DNA of 64,000 nt from Thermotoga caldifontis AZM44c09. GTDB lineage: Bacteria > Thermotogota > Thermotogae > Thermotogales > DSM-5069. The position numbers and the translations under genes are program-made. Shown piece by piece: positions 25,508-33,486 of the stretch. Numbering within the stretch: position 1 is the first letter of the stretch; each line of letters opens with the position of its first letter. Where the stretch lies: NCBI RefSeq assembly GCF_000828655.1, contig NZ_AP014509.1, positions 1,364,001-1,428,000 of the forward strand, written 5' to 3'. The notes under the pieces are model-generated. The model did not search any database. It saw nothing but the letters and a program-made list of their open reading frames with translations, and had not been told where the DNA came from.

Positions 25508-25560
25508 GAGTATGCTCACGTATGCGCGAGTATGCTTCGCCGTGTACTTTTTGATATACT
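25508..25560 (+). promoter_or_regulatory. Extended -10 promoter with three helically phased GTATGC repeats
   Basis: GTATGC recurs at 25510, 25520 and 25530, exactly 10 bp apart, just upstream of TGA TATACT (25552-25560), an extended -10 with no good -35. Repeats on one face of the helix in the -20 to -45 zone suggest an activator or repressor array for the DMT/HD-GYP/MFS/GH1 operon (inference). Confidence 0.5.
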
Positions 25561-25589
25561 CTGTTCAGCGAGCGAAGAGGTGATGAACG

Positions 25590-26420
25590 GTGCACTATCT
25601 TTATCTGCTGGTCACACTCCTGTTCTTCTCTTCCCTCGAGGTCGTCACCAAACCCATATCTGGAAGAGTCGATCCTTTCTTCCTCACCTTTTTCAGATTC
25701 ATCGTTGGTGGAACTTTTTTGATCCTGCTCGCCGCCCTCTCAAAGAGAAGAACAGAGCGTAACGATTTCCCCAAACTCGCACTCGTTGGATGCCTCAACG
25801 GTGTAATATCGATGAGCCTACTCCAGTTGTCCGTGAAATATTCGAACGCCTCCACCGCAGCGACACTGGTCGCCATGAACCCTCTGTTCGTGGGTGTTTT
25901 TGCCCAGCTCCTTGGGAAGGACAGGATCAGCAAGAAGAAATGGCTCGCGATGGCGCTCGGTGCGCTGGGTGTAATCGTTCTGTCTTCTGCAAACGTTTCA
26001 GGAGACAGCACTTTCGGAATAATCTGTGGAATTCTGGCGGCGATCAGCTTCGCGCTCTACACCGTCCTGATGAAAGATTTCTCCAGCAAGTACGGTGCAC
26101 TGCTCGCCACAGCTGTGTCCACCTTCTCTGCCGGTGTCGTTTATGGCGTTCTGCTCGCCATCTTTCGTAGACTTTCACTACCACACTTGACGTGGCCTGA
26201 AACTTTTATCCTGCTCTATGTAGGTATCGGCGTGACAGGTGTTGCCTACGTCACCTTCTTCAAGGCCATTCAGCGTTTCGGTCCAGTGAAGACCAGCGTG
26301 ATCTTCTACCTCAAACCGGTTGTTGCGAGCCTCTTGGCGCTCCTGCTGCTGTCTGAAACGATGAATGTTCAGAAAATCGTTGGTACCGCGATCGTGGTGG
26401 TGTCTTTGTTTTTGAAATGA
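25590..26420 (+). CDS. DMT-superfamily (EamA) transporter
   Basis: Ten-helix membrane protein of 276 residues made of two EamA repeats. The first begins LFFSSLEVVTKPISGRVDPFF, and the second includes ISFALYTVLMKDFSSKYGA and YVTFFKAIQRFGPVKTSVIFYLKPV, the typical second-repeat end. Members export amino acids, nucleosides or small metabolites or import others; substrate cannot be predicted. GTG 25590 is used because AGAGGTGAT is six bases upstream. It is the first gene of a four-gene plus-strand operon. Confidence 0.85.
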   Translation: MHYLYLLVTLLFFSSLEVVTKPISGRVDPFFLTFFRFIVGGTFLILLAALSKRRTERNDFPKLALVGCLNGVISMSLLQLSVKYSNASTAATLVAMNPLFVGVFAQLLGKDRISKKKWLAMALGALGVIVLSSANVSGDSTFGIICGILAAISFALYTVLMKDFSSKYGALLATAVSTFSAGVVYGVLLAIFRRLSLPHLTWPETFILLYVGIGVTGVAYVTFFKAIQRFGPVKTSVIFYLKPVVASLLALLLLSETMNVQKIVGTAIVVVSLFLK

Positions 26421-26434
26421 AAATGTGGTATCAT
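26406..26434 (+). promoter_or_regulatory. Possible internal promoter before the HD-GYP gene
   Basis: TTGTTT, a 17-bp spacer and TATCAT with an extended TGG, overlapping the end of the DMT gene. Expected start is near 26441, right at the GAGGT ribosome-binding site. Moderate match only. Confidence 0.4.
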
Positions 26435-26453
26435 CGTAAACGAGGTAAAATGG

Positions 26454-28403
26454 GTGAAACGAGCACTCCTGCTTTGCTTAATTGTTTGTTCTGTTTCCTT
26501 CGCCCTCTCCATAAAAGTGGGAATCTACGACAATCCACCGCAGGTATTCCTCAAAGACGGCCAACCTGCGGGTCTGTACATCGAAGTGCTCCAGAAGATC
26601 GCTGAGGAGAACGGCTGGAAACTGGAATACGTCTTCGCTACCTTCCCGGAACATCTTGAGAATCTGAAAGACGGCAAGATAGACCTGCTTGTCTCCATCG
26701 CCTACACACAGGAAAGGGAGAAGCTATACGATTACAACACGGAAGCACTGTTACTGAACTGGGGGGTACTGTGCGTTCACAAGAGTTTTGACTACGGGGA
26801 CATAACCGACCTCGCCGGCCAGACGATCGCGATCTCGAAAGGCGACGTGTACGGCCAAGCGTTCATGAAAGAGATACAGCGTTACTCGGTGTCTGTGAAC
26901 TGGCTTGAAGTACCGGATTATCCAGACGTGCTGAGAGCAGTTCAGGAAAAACGTGCCGTGGGCGGTGTGGTGAGCAGGATATACGCCGCGCAAAATCACC
27001 AGAAATTCGATGCGAAGATCACCGGAACGATCTTTTCACCCGTTGAACTGAGATTCGCTTTTCCGAAGGGAGCCGAGCTGAACAGCGTTCTGATAGAAAA
27101 AATCGACGAGTACCTGCGAAAACTCAAAAGCAACTACCAGAACTACAACGAACTGCTCGCGAAGTACCTCGGTGTGGAGAAAGGAGTCGTTCCTGCCTGG
27201 CTGGCGACACTGTTCCTGATAGTCGGTGTGGGTCTGGTACTGTTCGCCGCCTGGTCGCTGAGTCTGAGGGCTTTAGTGAAACAGCGGACCAGACAGCTAC
27301 AGAAGGCGAACGAGGAGCTGAAGGAGTACAACGAAGAGATCTTCGCACAACAACAGGAACTTGCCGCGTTGAATGAACAACTTCAAAACGCGTACACCCA
27401 GCTCGAAAGTTCGATGAAGAGGTTCAGCAACATGCTGGGCTTTCTTTCAAACGTCTCGCCAGAAACACCACATGAAGACTTCTATTCGAGCTTCCTGTTC
27501 GCCGCACACAGGTTCGAACCTGTTGCCACCACGGTGCTGATCGACGATGATGAGTGTTACGTCCTCGAAGATGGCACCATCAAACGAACGAAATTGAATT
27601 GCTCGCTACAGCTCAACGATGAGGAACTCGTCGAACTGGCGAAGGAAACATTGTCACTACCCCAGACGAAGGCTGTGTGTTACAGATCGAAAGATACGGG
27701 AATTTCCCTTCTCTTCTTCTACAACGATTCTTCCTCGAAGATGGTAGAGGAAGATCTCATCAAAGCACTCTATTCGGTGCTGAACATGTACGTGAAGCTC
27801 AAGAGGCACGAAGAAACTTTAGCTTCGTTGAGTGAGGGGGTTGCGCGTGCCTTCCTTCAGGCGCTCGAGTTCCACGAGCAATACACCGCAAAGCATTCCG
27901 AAACGGTTCGAGACTACGCCGTCAAGATGGCCAGAAAACTTGGACTCACAGAGCGGGAAACCCAGCTCATCGCGTGCGCCGCTTTGGTGCACGATCTTGG
28001 CAAGCTCGCAGTTCCAAGTTCGATTCTGAACAAGCCTGCGAAACTTTCGGCAGAAGAGCTCGCGCTCGTCAGGCAGCACCCCGTAGTTGCGGCCAACATA
28101 TTACAGCGCATCAAGGGTTTGGAAGAGGTTGCCAGGATAGTCCGGCATCACCACGAAAGATGGGACGGCAATGGATATCCAGACGGCCTGCTCGGTGAAG
28201 AGATTCCCATTGGCTCCAGGATCATAAGCATCGCTGACGCATTCGAAGCGATGACTTCAGACAGACCTTACAGGAAAGCACTGAGCATTGAGAAAGCAGT
28301 GTCTGAACTTCTGGACAACGTCGCTAAACAGTTCGACCCGGATTTGGTCAAAATCTTTCTTGAAATACTCGCCGAAGAAGGGGTGATCGTTCTTGAAAGG
28401 TGA
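26454..28403 (+). CDS. Membrane sensor HD-GYP protein with periplasmic solute-binding domain
   Basis: A 649-residue signalling protein. A signal peptide is followed by a family 3 solute-binding domain (IKVGIYDNPPQVFLKDGQPAG through residue ~235), a membrane helix near 242-265, a long coiled coil rich in Gln and Glu (about 270-325), a GAF-like domain (about 340-450) and a C-terminal HD-GYP domain with VHDLGKLA near 512, HHERWDGNGYPDGL near 564 and SIADAFEAMTSDRPYR. The HD and GYP motifs are intact, so c-di-GMP (or related cyclic dinucleotide) hydrolysis triggered by an external ligand is likely. GTG 26454 has GAGGT upstream. The MFS gene overlaps its end by 11 nt. Confidence 0.88.
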   Translation: MKRALLLCLIVCSVSFALSIKVGIYDNPPQVFLKDGQPAGLYIEVLQKIAEENGWKLEYVFATFPEHLENLKDGKIDLLVSIAYTQEREKLYDYNTEALLLNWGVLCVHKSFDYGDITDLAGQTIAISKGDVYGQAFMKEIQRYSVSVNWLEVPDYPDVLRAVQEKRAVGGVVSRIYAAQNHQKFDAKITGTIFSPVELRFAFPKGAELNSVLIEKIDEYLRKLKSNYQNYNELLAKYLGVEKGVVPAWLATLFLIVGVGLVLFAAWSLSLRALVKQRTRQLQKANEELKEYNEEIFAQQQELAALNEQLQNAYTQLESSMKRFSNMLGFLSNVSPETPHEDFYSSFLFAAHRFEPVATTVLIDDDECYVLEDGTIKRTKLNCSLQLNDEELVELAKETLSLPQTKAVCYRSKDTGISLLFFYNDSSSKMVEEDLIKALYSVLNMYVKLKRHEETLASLSEGVARAFLQALEFHEQYTAKHSETVRDYAVKMARKLGLTERETQLIACAALVHDLGKLAVPSSILNKPAKLSAEELALVRQHPVVAANILQRIKGLEEVARIVRHHHERWDGNGYPDGLLGEEIPIGSRIISIADAFEAMTSDRPYRKALSIEKAVSELLDNVAKQFDPDLVKIFLEILAEEGVIVLER

Positions 28404-29697
28404 AAAGTCTCGCGTGGCCCTGTCCATGTTCTTCATCGTGATACTCATCGTCCTTCTGAACGCCGATCAAATGGTGATGTCTCCGAACATAGGCAAGATC
28501 GAGGAAGAGTTCGGTGTGGACGATGCACAGATAGGGCTCGTCGGTGCGGTGTTCACCGTGATAGGTGCGGTGATCAGCCTTGTGTGGGGTTATTTCGCGG
28601 ACAGATACAGTCGAAAACGCCTGCTGATCTATTCCATACTCGTTGGGGAAATTCCTTGCTTCATGACGGCGTTCTCCATGAATTTCGGACAGTTCTTCTT
28701 CTGGAGAATACTCACAGGCATCGGTGTCGGTGCGTCCTTCCCGATCGTTTTCTCCTTAATCGGTGACATGTTCGATGAAGTGAACCGCGCCAAAGTTGCG
28801 GCACTCATGGGCGCGGCGATCAGTGTCGGGAACATTCTGGGCATGATCGTGGGCGGTTTCGTGGGTCCTACCTTCGGATGGCGCATACCTTTCGTGCTGG
28901 TCTCACTGCCGAACGTGGTGCTGGCCATCGTGGCACTGTTCGTCCTTCAGGAACCTGCGAGAGGAGCCTTCGAAAAAGGCATAGGAGAGCTGGTCAGGGC
29001 GGGATACGCGTATCCCAAGATGCCGAAGCTCGAAGATTACGCCAAGCTCGTGAGGGTGAAGACGAATCTGCTTCTCTTCTTGCAAGGTATAGCTGGGACC
29101 ATCCCCTGGGGTGCGATACCTTACTTTCTCGTCGAGTTCTTCAGAAGAGAAAGGGGACTCTCTGTGGAGCTCGCGACTCTCGTGTTCATCGTCTTCGGTG
29201 TCGGGAACATACTCGGTACCATCGTTGGTGGCTGGATCGGTGCGATGCTGTACAAAAGATCGAAATCCACCGTGCCTCTCTTCTGCAGTTTGACAACGGC
29301 GATCGGAGTCTGGTTGACGGTGCTGACATTCAGTTACTCGAACACCACCAACTCCGGGCTTTACGTTCTCATGCTGCTCGGATTGCTCGCCTCGCTCACC
29401 GACAGCCTCACCGGTCCAAACGTGAAGATGATGCTGCTGAACGTGAACGAGCCTCAGGATCGGGGCAGGATCTTTTCTATCTTCAACCTCACCGATTCCT
29501 TGGGTACGGGTATCGGAAGATGGATAGGTGGCTTGCTGTCCGTCGGGCTCGGGTCTCTCGGTGCAGCGATGAAGGTTTCGGCGTACTTCTGGCTGATCTG
29601 TTCTTTCTTCCTTTTCCTACTCGTTTTCAAATTCGCCAAGGACGTCGAATCGCTCGAGTCTCGCATGGAACTTCTGGCCCAACAGATGAAGGGATGA
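28393..29697 (+). CDS. MFS transporter (Spinster-like)
   Basis: Twelve-helix major facilitator protein of 434 residues. Motif A between helices 2 and 3 reads GYFADRYSRKRLL, and helix 4 onward has GIGVGASFPIVFSLIGDMF. Residues LNADQMVMSPNIGKIEEEFG near the start are typical of sugar/Spinster-type carriers. The start is TTG 28393, inside the end of the HD-GYP gene, with AGGGGTGA seven bases upstream. Adjacent to a GH1 glycosidase, a disaccharide or glycoside substrate is plausible but unproven. Confidence 0.86.
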   Translation: MKGEKSRVALSMFFIVILIVLLNADQMVMSPNIGKIEEEFGVDDAQIGLVGAVFTVIGAVISLVWGYFADRYSRKRLLIYSILVGEIPCFMTAFSMNFGQFFFWRILTGIGVGASFPIVFSLIGDMFDEVNRAKVAALMGAAISVGNILGMIVGGFVGPTFGWRIPFVLVSLPNVVLAIVALFVLQEPARGAFEKGIGELVRAGYAYPKMPKLEDYAKLVRVKTNLLLFLQGIAGTIPWGAIPYFLVEFFRRERGLSVELATLVFIVFGVGNILGTIVGGWIGAMLYKRSKSTVPLFCSLTTAIGVWLTVLTFSYSNTTNSGLYVLMLLGLLASLTDSLTGPNVKMMLLNVNEPQDRGRIFSIFNLTDSLGTGIGRWIGGLLSVGLGSLGAAMKVSAYFWLICSFFLFLLVFKFAKDVESLESRMELLAQQMKG

Positions 29698-29710
29698 GGG
29701 GGTGTGAAAG

Positions 29711-31192
29711 ATGTTTCCAAAGGATTTTCTCTTCGGAGCGTCGATGTCAGGTTTTCAGGTCGAGATGGGTTACGCGAAGGGCGATACCGATGCCAACACG
29801 GACTGGTTCGTGTGGGTGAGAGAACCTGAAAATCTCATCAACGGCGTCGTGAGCGGACATCTGCCCGAGTACGGCGTGGGTTACTGGTACAACTTCCCCA
29901 CGATCCACAAACTCGCAAGCGATTTCGGAATGAACGTTCTTCGAACGAACATCGAGTGGTCCCGCATTTTTCCCAATCCCACGTTCGACGTGAAAGTTGG
30001 AGTCGAACGGACCGAATCTGGGATCGTGTCGGTGCGGATCGACGAACGGGCCCTAAAGCAACTGGACGAGCTCGCCAGCAGAGAAGCGGTGGAGCATTAC
30101 CGTGAGATCTTCTCGGACATGAGAAAGAGAGGTTTGAAAGTTTTCGTCAATCTCATCCATTTCACGTTGCCTGTCTGGTTGCACGATCCGATCGCCGTGC
30201 ACAGAAGACAACCGACCGATAAACTCGGATGGGCGAGTGAAAACAGCATCATCGAATTTGCGAAATTCGCTGCGTACGTCGTCTGGAAGTTCGACGATCT
30301 CATCGACATGTACAGTACCTTCAACGAGCCGAACGTTGTGAGTCAGATGGGCTACGTAATGAGCGTGTCCGGTTTTCCGCCTGGAATCTTCGACACAGAA
30401 AAATTCTTCAGCAGCTTCGTGAACCAGATCGTCGCGCACGCGCGTGCCTACGATGCGATGAAGAAATTGACGAAAAAGCCGATTGGCCTGATCTACTCGG
30501 CATCGGTGTACGAATCGACGAACGGCGACGTCGAACTCGAAGAGAGCGTGACCCATTTCATGAACTTCTTCTTCCTCGACGCCCTGCACAGCGGGGCCAT
30601 GTTCTTCCAGACGAGGGAAGATTTGGCGGGCAGACTCGATTTCATCGGACTGAACTATTACACGCGTACCGTGATCCAGAGATCGCCACAGGAACTGAGC
30701 TTCGGTCCTGTGAGTATGAATTGGTCCATCGTGCCGGGCTACGGTTACGCGTGCCAGCCAGCTGGTTTCTCGAAAGATGCGAGGCCCGTGAGTGACTTCG
30801 GCTGGGAAACTTATCCCGAAGGTCTGCTGAAACTCCTGCGTGCTTTCAACGAACGTTACGCGCTGCCCATCTATGTGACGGAGAACGGTCTGGCCGACGC
30901 GCGGGACTGGCTCAGGCCTTACCATCTTGTGGCACACATGCACGCCGTCGAGAAGGCGATCGAGGAGGGTGTGAACGTCAAAGGGTATCTGCACTGGTCG
31001 ATAGTCGACAACTACGAATGGGCGAAGGGTTACCACATGAGGTTCGGCCTGGCCGAGACGAACTACCAGACGAAGGCGTACACCCCGAGGCCTTCGATGT
31101 ACATCTTCAGAGAGATCGTGAAAGATCTGTCCACGGAGAAGTTCAGAAACTATCTGCAGTCACCGTACCAGATTTGGAAACAGGACGTTTGA
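29711..31192 (+). CDS. Archaeal-type GH1 beta-glycosidase (LacS-like)
   Basis: Retaining beta-glycosidase of 493 residues, cytoplasmic (no signal peptide). It follows the Sulfolobus LacS pattern rather than bacterial BglA: GASMSGFQVEMG, DANTDWFVWVREPENL, GYWYNFPTIHKLA, IEWSRIFPNPTFDV, VWLHDPIAVHRR. The acid/base Glu206 is in STFNEPN, at the same number as in LacS, and the nucleophile Glu391 is in YVTENG. LRPYHLVAHMHAVEKAIEEG and the C-terminal WSIVDNYEWAKGYHMRFGL complete the barrel. ATG 29711 has GAGGGGGTG upstream. Its last 50 bp overlap the convergent P-type ATPase gene. Likely acquired from an archaeon. Confidence 0.93.
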   Translation: MFPKDFLFGASMSGFQVEMGYAKGDTDANTDWFVWVREPENLINGVVSGHLPEYGVGYWYNFPTIHKLASDFGMNVLRTNIEWSRIFPNPTFDVKVGVERTESGIVSVRIDERALKQLDELASREAVEHYREIFSDMRKRGLKVFVNLIHFTLPVWLHDPIAVHRRQPTDKLGWASENSIIEFAKFAAYVVWKFDDLIDMYSTFNEPNVVSQMGYVMSVSGFPPGIFDTEKFFSSFVNQIVAHARAYDAMKKLTKKPIGLIYSASVYESTNGDVELEESVTHFMNFFFLDALHSGAMFFQTREDLAGRLDFIGLNYYTRTVIQRSPQELSFGPVSMNWSIVPGYGYACQPAGFSKDARPVSDFGWETYPEGLLKLLRAFNERYALPIYVTENGLADARDWLRPYHLVAHMHAVEKAIEEGVNVKGYLHWSIVDNYEWAKGYHMRFGLAETNYQTKAYTPRPSMYIFREIVKDLSTEKFRNYLQSPYQIWKQDV

Positions 31193-33047
31193 AGCGATCG
31201 AAGAACAATCTCAACGAGTTCAGAGCGCACAGGACCATCACACCCGTGTCGGCGAAGACACCCTGCCACATCGTGGCTTTACCCGTCGCGGCCAGTAATA
31301 TGAACAACACCTTCGTACCGATCGCAAAGACGATGTTCTGAACAACGATACTCCTCGTTTTCCTTGAGATCGAAAACAGCTGCCAGACCTGGATCGGCTC
31401 TGCGTTCATCAACACAACGTCGGCGATCTCCATCACGGCGTCGTTCCCGAGCGAGTTCATCGCTACACCGACATCGCTCCGTGAGAGTGCCGGCGCATCG
31501 TTGATGCCATCACCCACGAAGACCGTGGTACCGTCTTTCATGATCCTTTCCTCCAGGAGCGTCAGCTTGTCCTCTGGTTTCAGCTCTGCGAAGTATTCAA
31601 CGTGTTTCAACTCCTCCGCCACGTCCCGCACCGCACCCTTTCTATCTCCACTCATGACGTACACCTTCAAACCTGCCTTCTTCAACTTACTGACCGCTTC
31701 CTGTGCTGTTTCTTTCAACCTCTCTTTGAAAACAAGCGTACCTGCGTATTTTCTGTCGATGCACAGATTGACCATTTTCGCGTCGCTTCTGCAAACGCTC
31801 TCAGGATGATCGATGTTTTCTTCATGCAGGAACCTGTCGTTGCCGAGGTGCACGAGCCTGTCCCTCACGATCGCTCTCACTCCGAGGCCCGGAAATTCCC
31901 TGGCTTCCTTTAAAAATTCCGCGCTCACCCTGAGCTCTCCAGAAAGCGCTCTCGAAAGTGGGTGGTTCGAACCTAAACCCGCATGCGCCGCGAAAAAGAG
32001 AACTTCGTCTTTCGAGAAACCGTTGTGAGGTTCAACGCGCACAAGCTTTGGGTCAGTCTCGGTGAGTGTTCCGGTTTTGTCGAAGACGACGTTCTTGGCG
32101 CTCGCGATCGTGTCAAAATACTGTGCACCTTTCACGAATATACCCCTTCTGGAAGCTTTAGCGAGTGCCGCCACGTAGGTCAGAGGTACGCTGAGCGCCA
32201 GGGCACACGGGCAGGAAATCACGAGCAGAACGAGAGATCTGTAAAGAGATTCGGAAAAGCTGAGTCGTGCGAAGAGAAAGAGTACCACCGTCAACGCGAT
32301 CGCACTCACGACCACAGCTGGTGTGTAGTACCTCGCGAACTTCGTGACGAACCTCTCCGCCTTTGCTTTCCTTTCCTGAGCTTTCTGAACCAGTTCGGTA
32401 ACCTTTGCCATCGATGATTCTGAGTACTCTTTCAAAATCTGAACCTTCACGGTGCCGCTCTCCACAATGGAGCCCGCAAAAACTTTTTCGCCTTCGAACA
32501 CGGACTGTGGCAGGTGTTCCCCCGTCAGGTGTGACACGTTGATCTGGGCCGTTCCTTCCACCAGAACACCGTCGCTCGGCACCTTTTCACCGGGCCTCAC
32601 CAAAACGATGTCTCCAGGCTTCAACTCTTCCACACGAACTTTCTTGATCGTACCCTGCTCGATCTTCCACGCGTACCTCGGTGATTCACTGAGCAGTCTT
32701 TTCATTTCCCTGTTCGACCGCTCGAACACGTAGTGTTCTATCAACTCGCCCATTCTGTAGAGCACCATCACCGTGGCTGCCTCCGGGAACTCCTTCAGAA
32801 CGATGGCGCCCACGCTCGCAACACTCATCAGGCTGTTTTCGTCGAAGAACCTCGACTTTGAAAAATTCACCAGCGCCCTCTTCAGCACTTCCCAACCTGA
32901 TAAAAGATAAGCCACCACAGCGAGCCACGGTGTCTTCGCGAACACGGAGACCAGAAGGATCACACCGGAGGCGATCAACAGCACCAGATCCCGAAAATGA
33001 TGTTCCTCTTCTTCGTGGTGAACGTGACAGACGCTGCAGTTGTCCAA
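31143..33047 (-). CDS. P1B-type heavy-metal ATPase (Zn2+/Cd2+ exporter, CadA/ZntA-like)
   Basis: Membrane pump of 634 residues. It has ISCPCALALSVPL with the CPC metal motif near residue 277, the phosphorylation loop DKTGTLTETDP near 320, the SNHPLS histidine-proline motif and GDGINDAPAL. The last helix has FADTGVMVLCALNSLRL, whose Asp is diagnostic of the Zn/Cd/Pb subgroup. Instead of an N-terminal HMA domain there is a short Cys/His/Glu-rich tail (CSVCHVHHEEEEHH). The start is TTG 33047, with AAGGAGTGA in the end of the arsR gene. The 3' end overlaps lacS convergently by 50 bp. Confidence 0.91.
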   Translation of the reverse strand: MDNCSVCHVHHEEEEHHFRDLVLLIASGVILLVSVFAKTPWLAVVAYLLSGWEVLKRALVNFSKSRFFDENSLMSVASVGAIVLKEFPEAATVMVLYRMGELIEHYVFERSNREMKRLLSESPRYAWKIEQGTIKKVRVEELKPGDIVLVRPGEKVPSDGVLVEGTAQINVSHLTGEHLPQSVFEGEKVFAGSIVESGTVKVQILKEYSESSMAKVTELVQKAQERKAKAERFVTKFARYYTPAVVVSAIALTVVLFLFARLSFSESLYRSLVLLVISCPCALALSVPLTYVAALAKASRRGIFVKGAQYFDTIASAKNVVFDKTGTLTETDPKLVRVEPHNGFSKDEVLFFAAHAGLGSNHPLSRALSGELRVSAEFLKEAREFPGLGVRAIVRDRLVHLGNDRFLHEENIDHPESVCRSDAKMVNLCIDRKYAGTLVFKERLKETAQEAVSKLKKAGLKVYVMSGDRKGAVRDVAEELKHVEYFAELKPEDKLTLLEERIMKDGTTVFVGDGINDAPALSRSDVGVAMNSLGNDAVMEIADVVLMNAEPIQVWQLFSISRKTRSIVVQNIVFAIGTKVLFILLAATGKATMWQGVFADTGVMVLCALNSLRLFFDRFKRPVSKSGTVTADSF

Positions 33048-33054
33048 CGTACAC

Positions 33055-33402
33055 TCACTCCTTCGCGTGCTCGAGAGCGGAAGAGATGAGCTCGAGCACG
33101 TGTTTGTCTTTCAGTCTGTAAACAACCTGCTTTCCAACACGCTGTGCATCCACGAGGTTCGACAACTTTAAAACTCTCAGCTGGTGGGATATCGCGGAAG
33201 TGGAGAGTGAAAGTATGTTCGACAGGTCACAGGTGCACAGATCGGATTTGGAAAGCGCGAGGAGTATTTTCAAACGCGTTTCGTCGGCGCACGCACGGAG
33301 CAGTTTCACCATGTTCTCGACGATCTCTTTGGGCTCGAACTCACGCTTGATTTTCTCAACGAGTTCTCTGCGTTCGTGTTTCTCGCCACAGGTGTCCTTC
33401 AC
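33055..33402 (-). CDS. ArsR/SmtB-family metal-responsive repressor (CadC-like)
   Basis: DNA-binding repressor of 115 residues that releases the operator when it binds metal. The winged helix reads LLRACADETRLKILLALS, LSTSAISHQLRVLK and GKQVVYRLKDKHV. Cysteines at DTC (near the N-terminus) and LCTCD in helix 3 match the Cd/Pb/Zn site of CadC; the C-terminal ALEH may add zinc ligands as in SmtB. GTG 33402 has GAGGTGG upstream. It lies 7 nt before the P1B-ATPase gene and a consensus operator is in its promoter. Confidence 0.92.
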   Translation of the reverse strand: MKDTCGEKHERRELVEKIKREFEPKEIVENMVKLLRACADETRLKILLALSKSDLCTCDLSNILSLSTSAISHQLRVLKLSNLVDAQRVGKQVVYRLKDKHVLELISSALEHAKE

Positions 33403-33417
33403 AAATCCACCTCACTT

Positions 33418-33447
33418 TTGAACAACTGTTCAATTGTTATTGTACCA
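33418..33447 (-). promoter_or_regulatory. Promoter and ArsR/SmtB operator of the metal-export operon
   Basis: A perfect palindrome TTGAACA-AC-TGTTCAA (33418-33433) matches the TGAACA-N2-TGTTCA-like sites of SmtB/CzrA-type repressors. On the minus strand it begins five bases after an extended -10 TGG TACAAT (33447-33439), so it covers the start point and bound repressor would block transcription. No clear -35 is seen. Confidence 0.82.
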
Positions 33448-33486
33448 CAAAAACACGCAGCGTACCACTTCTGTGGGGAACTTCTT

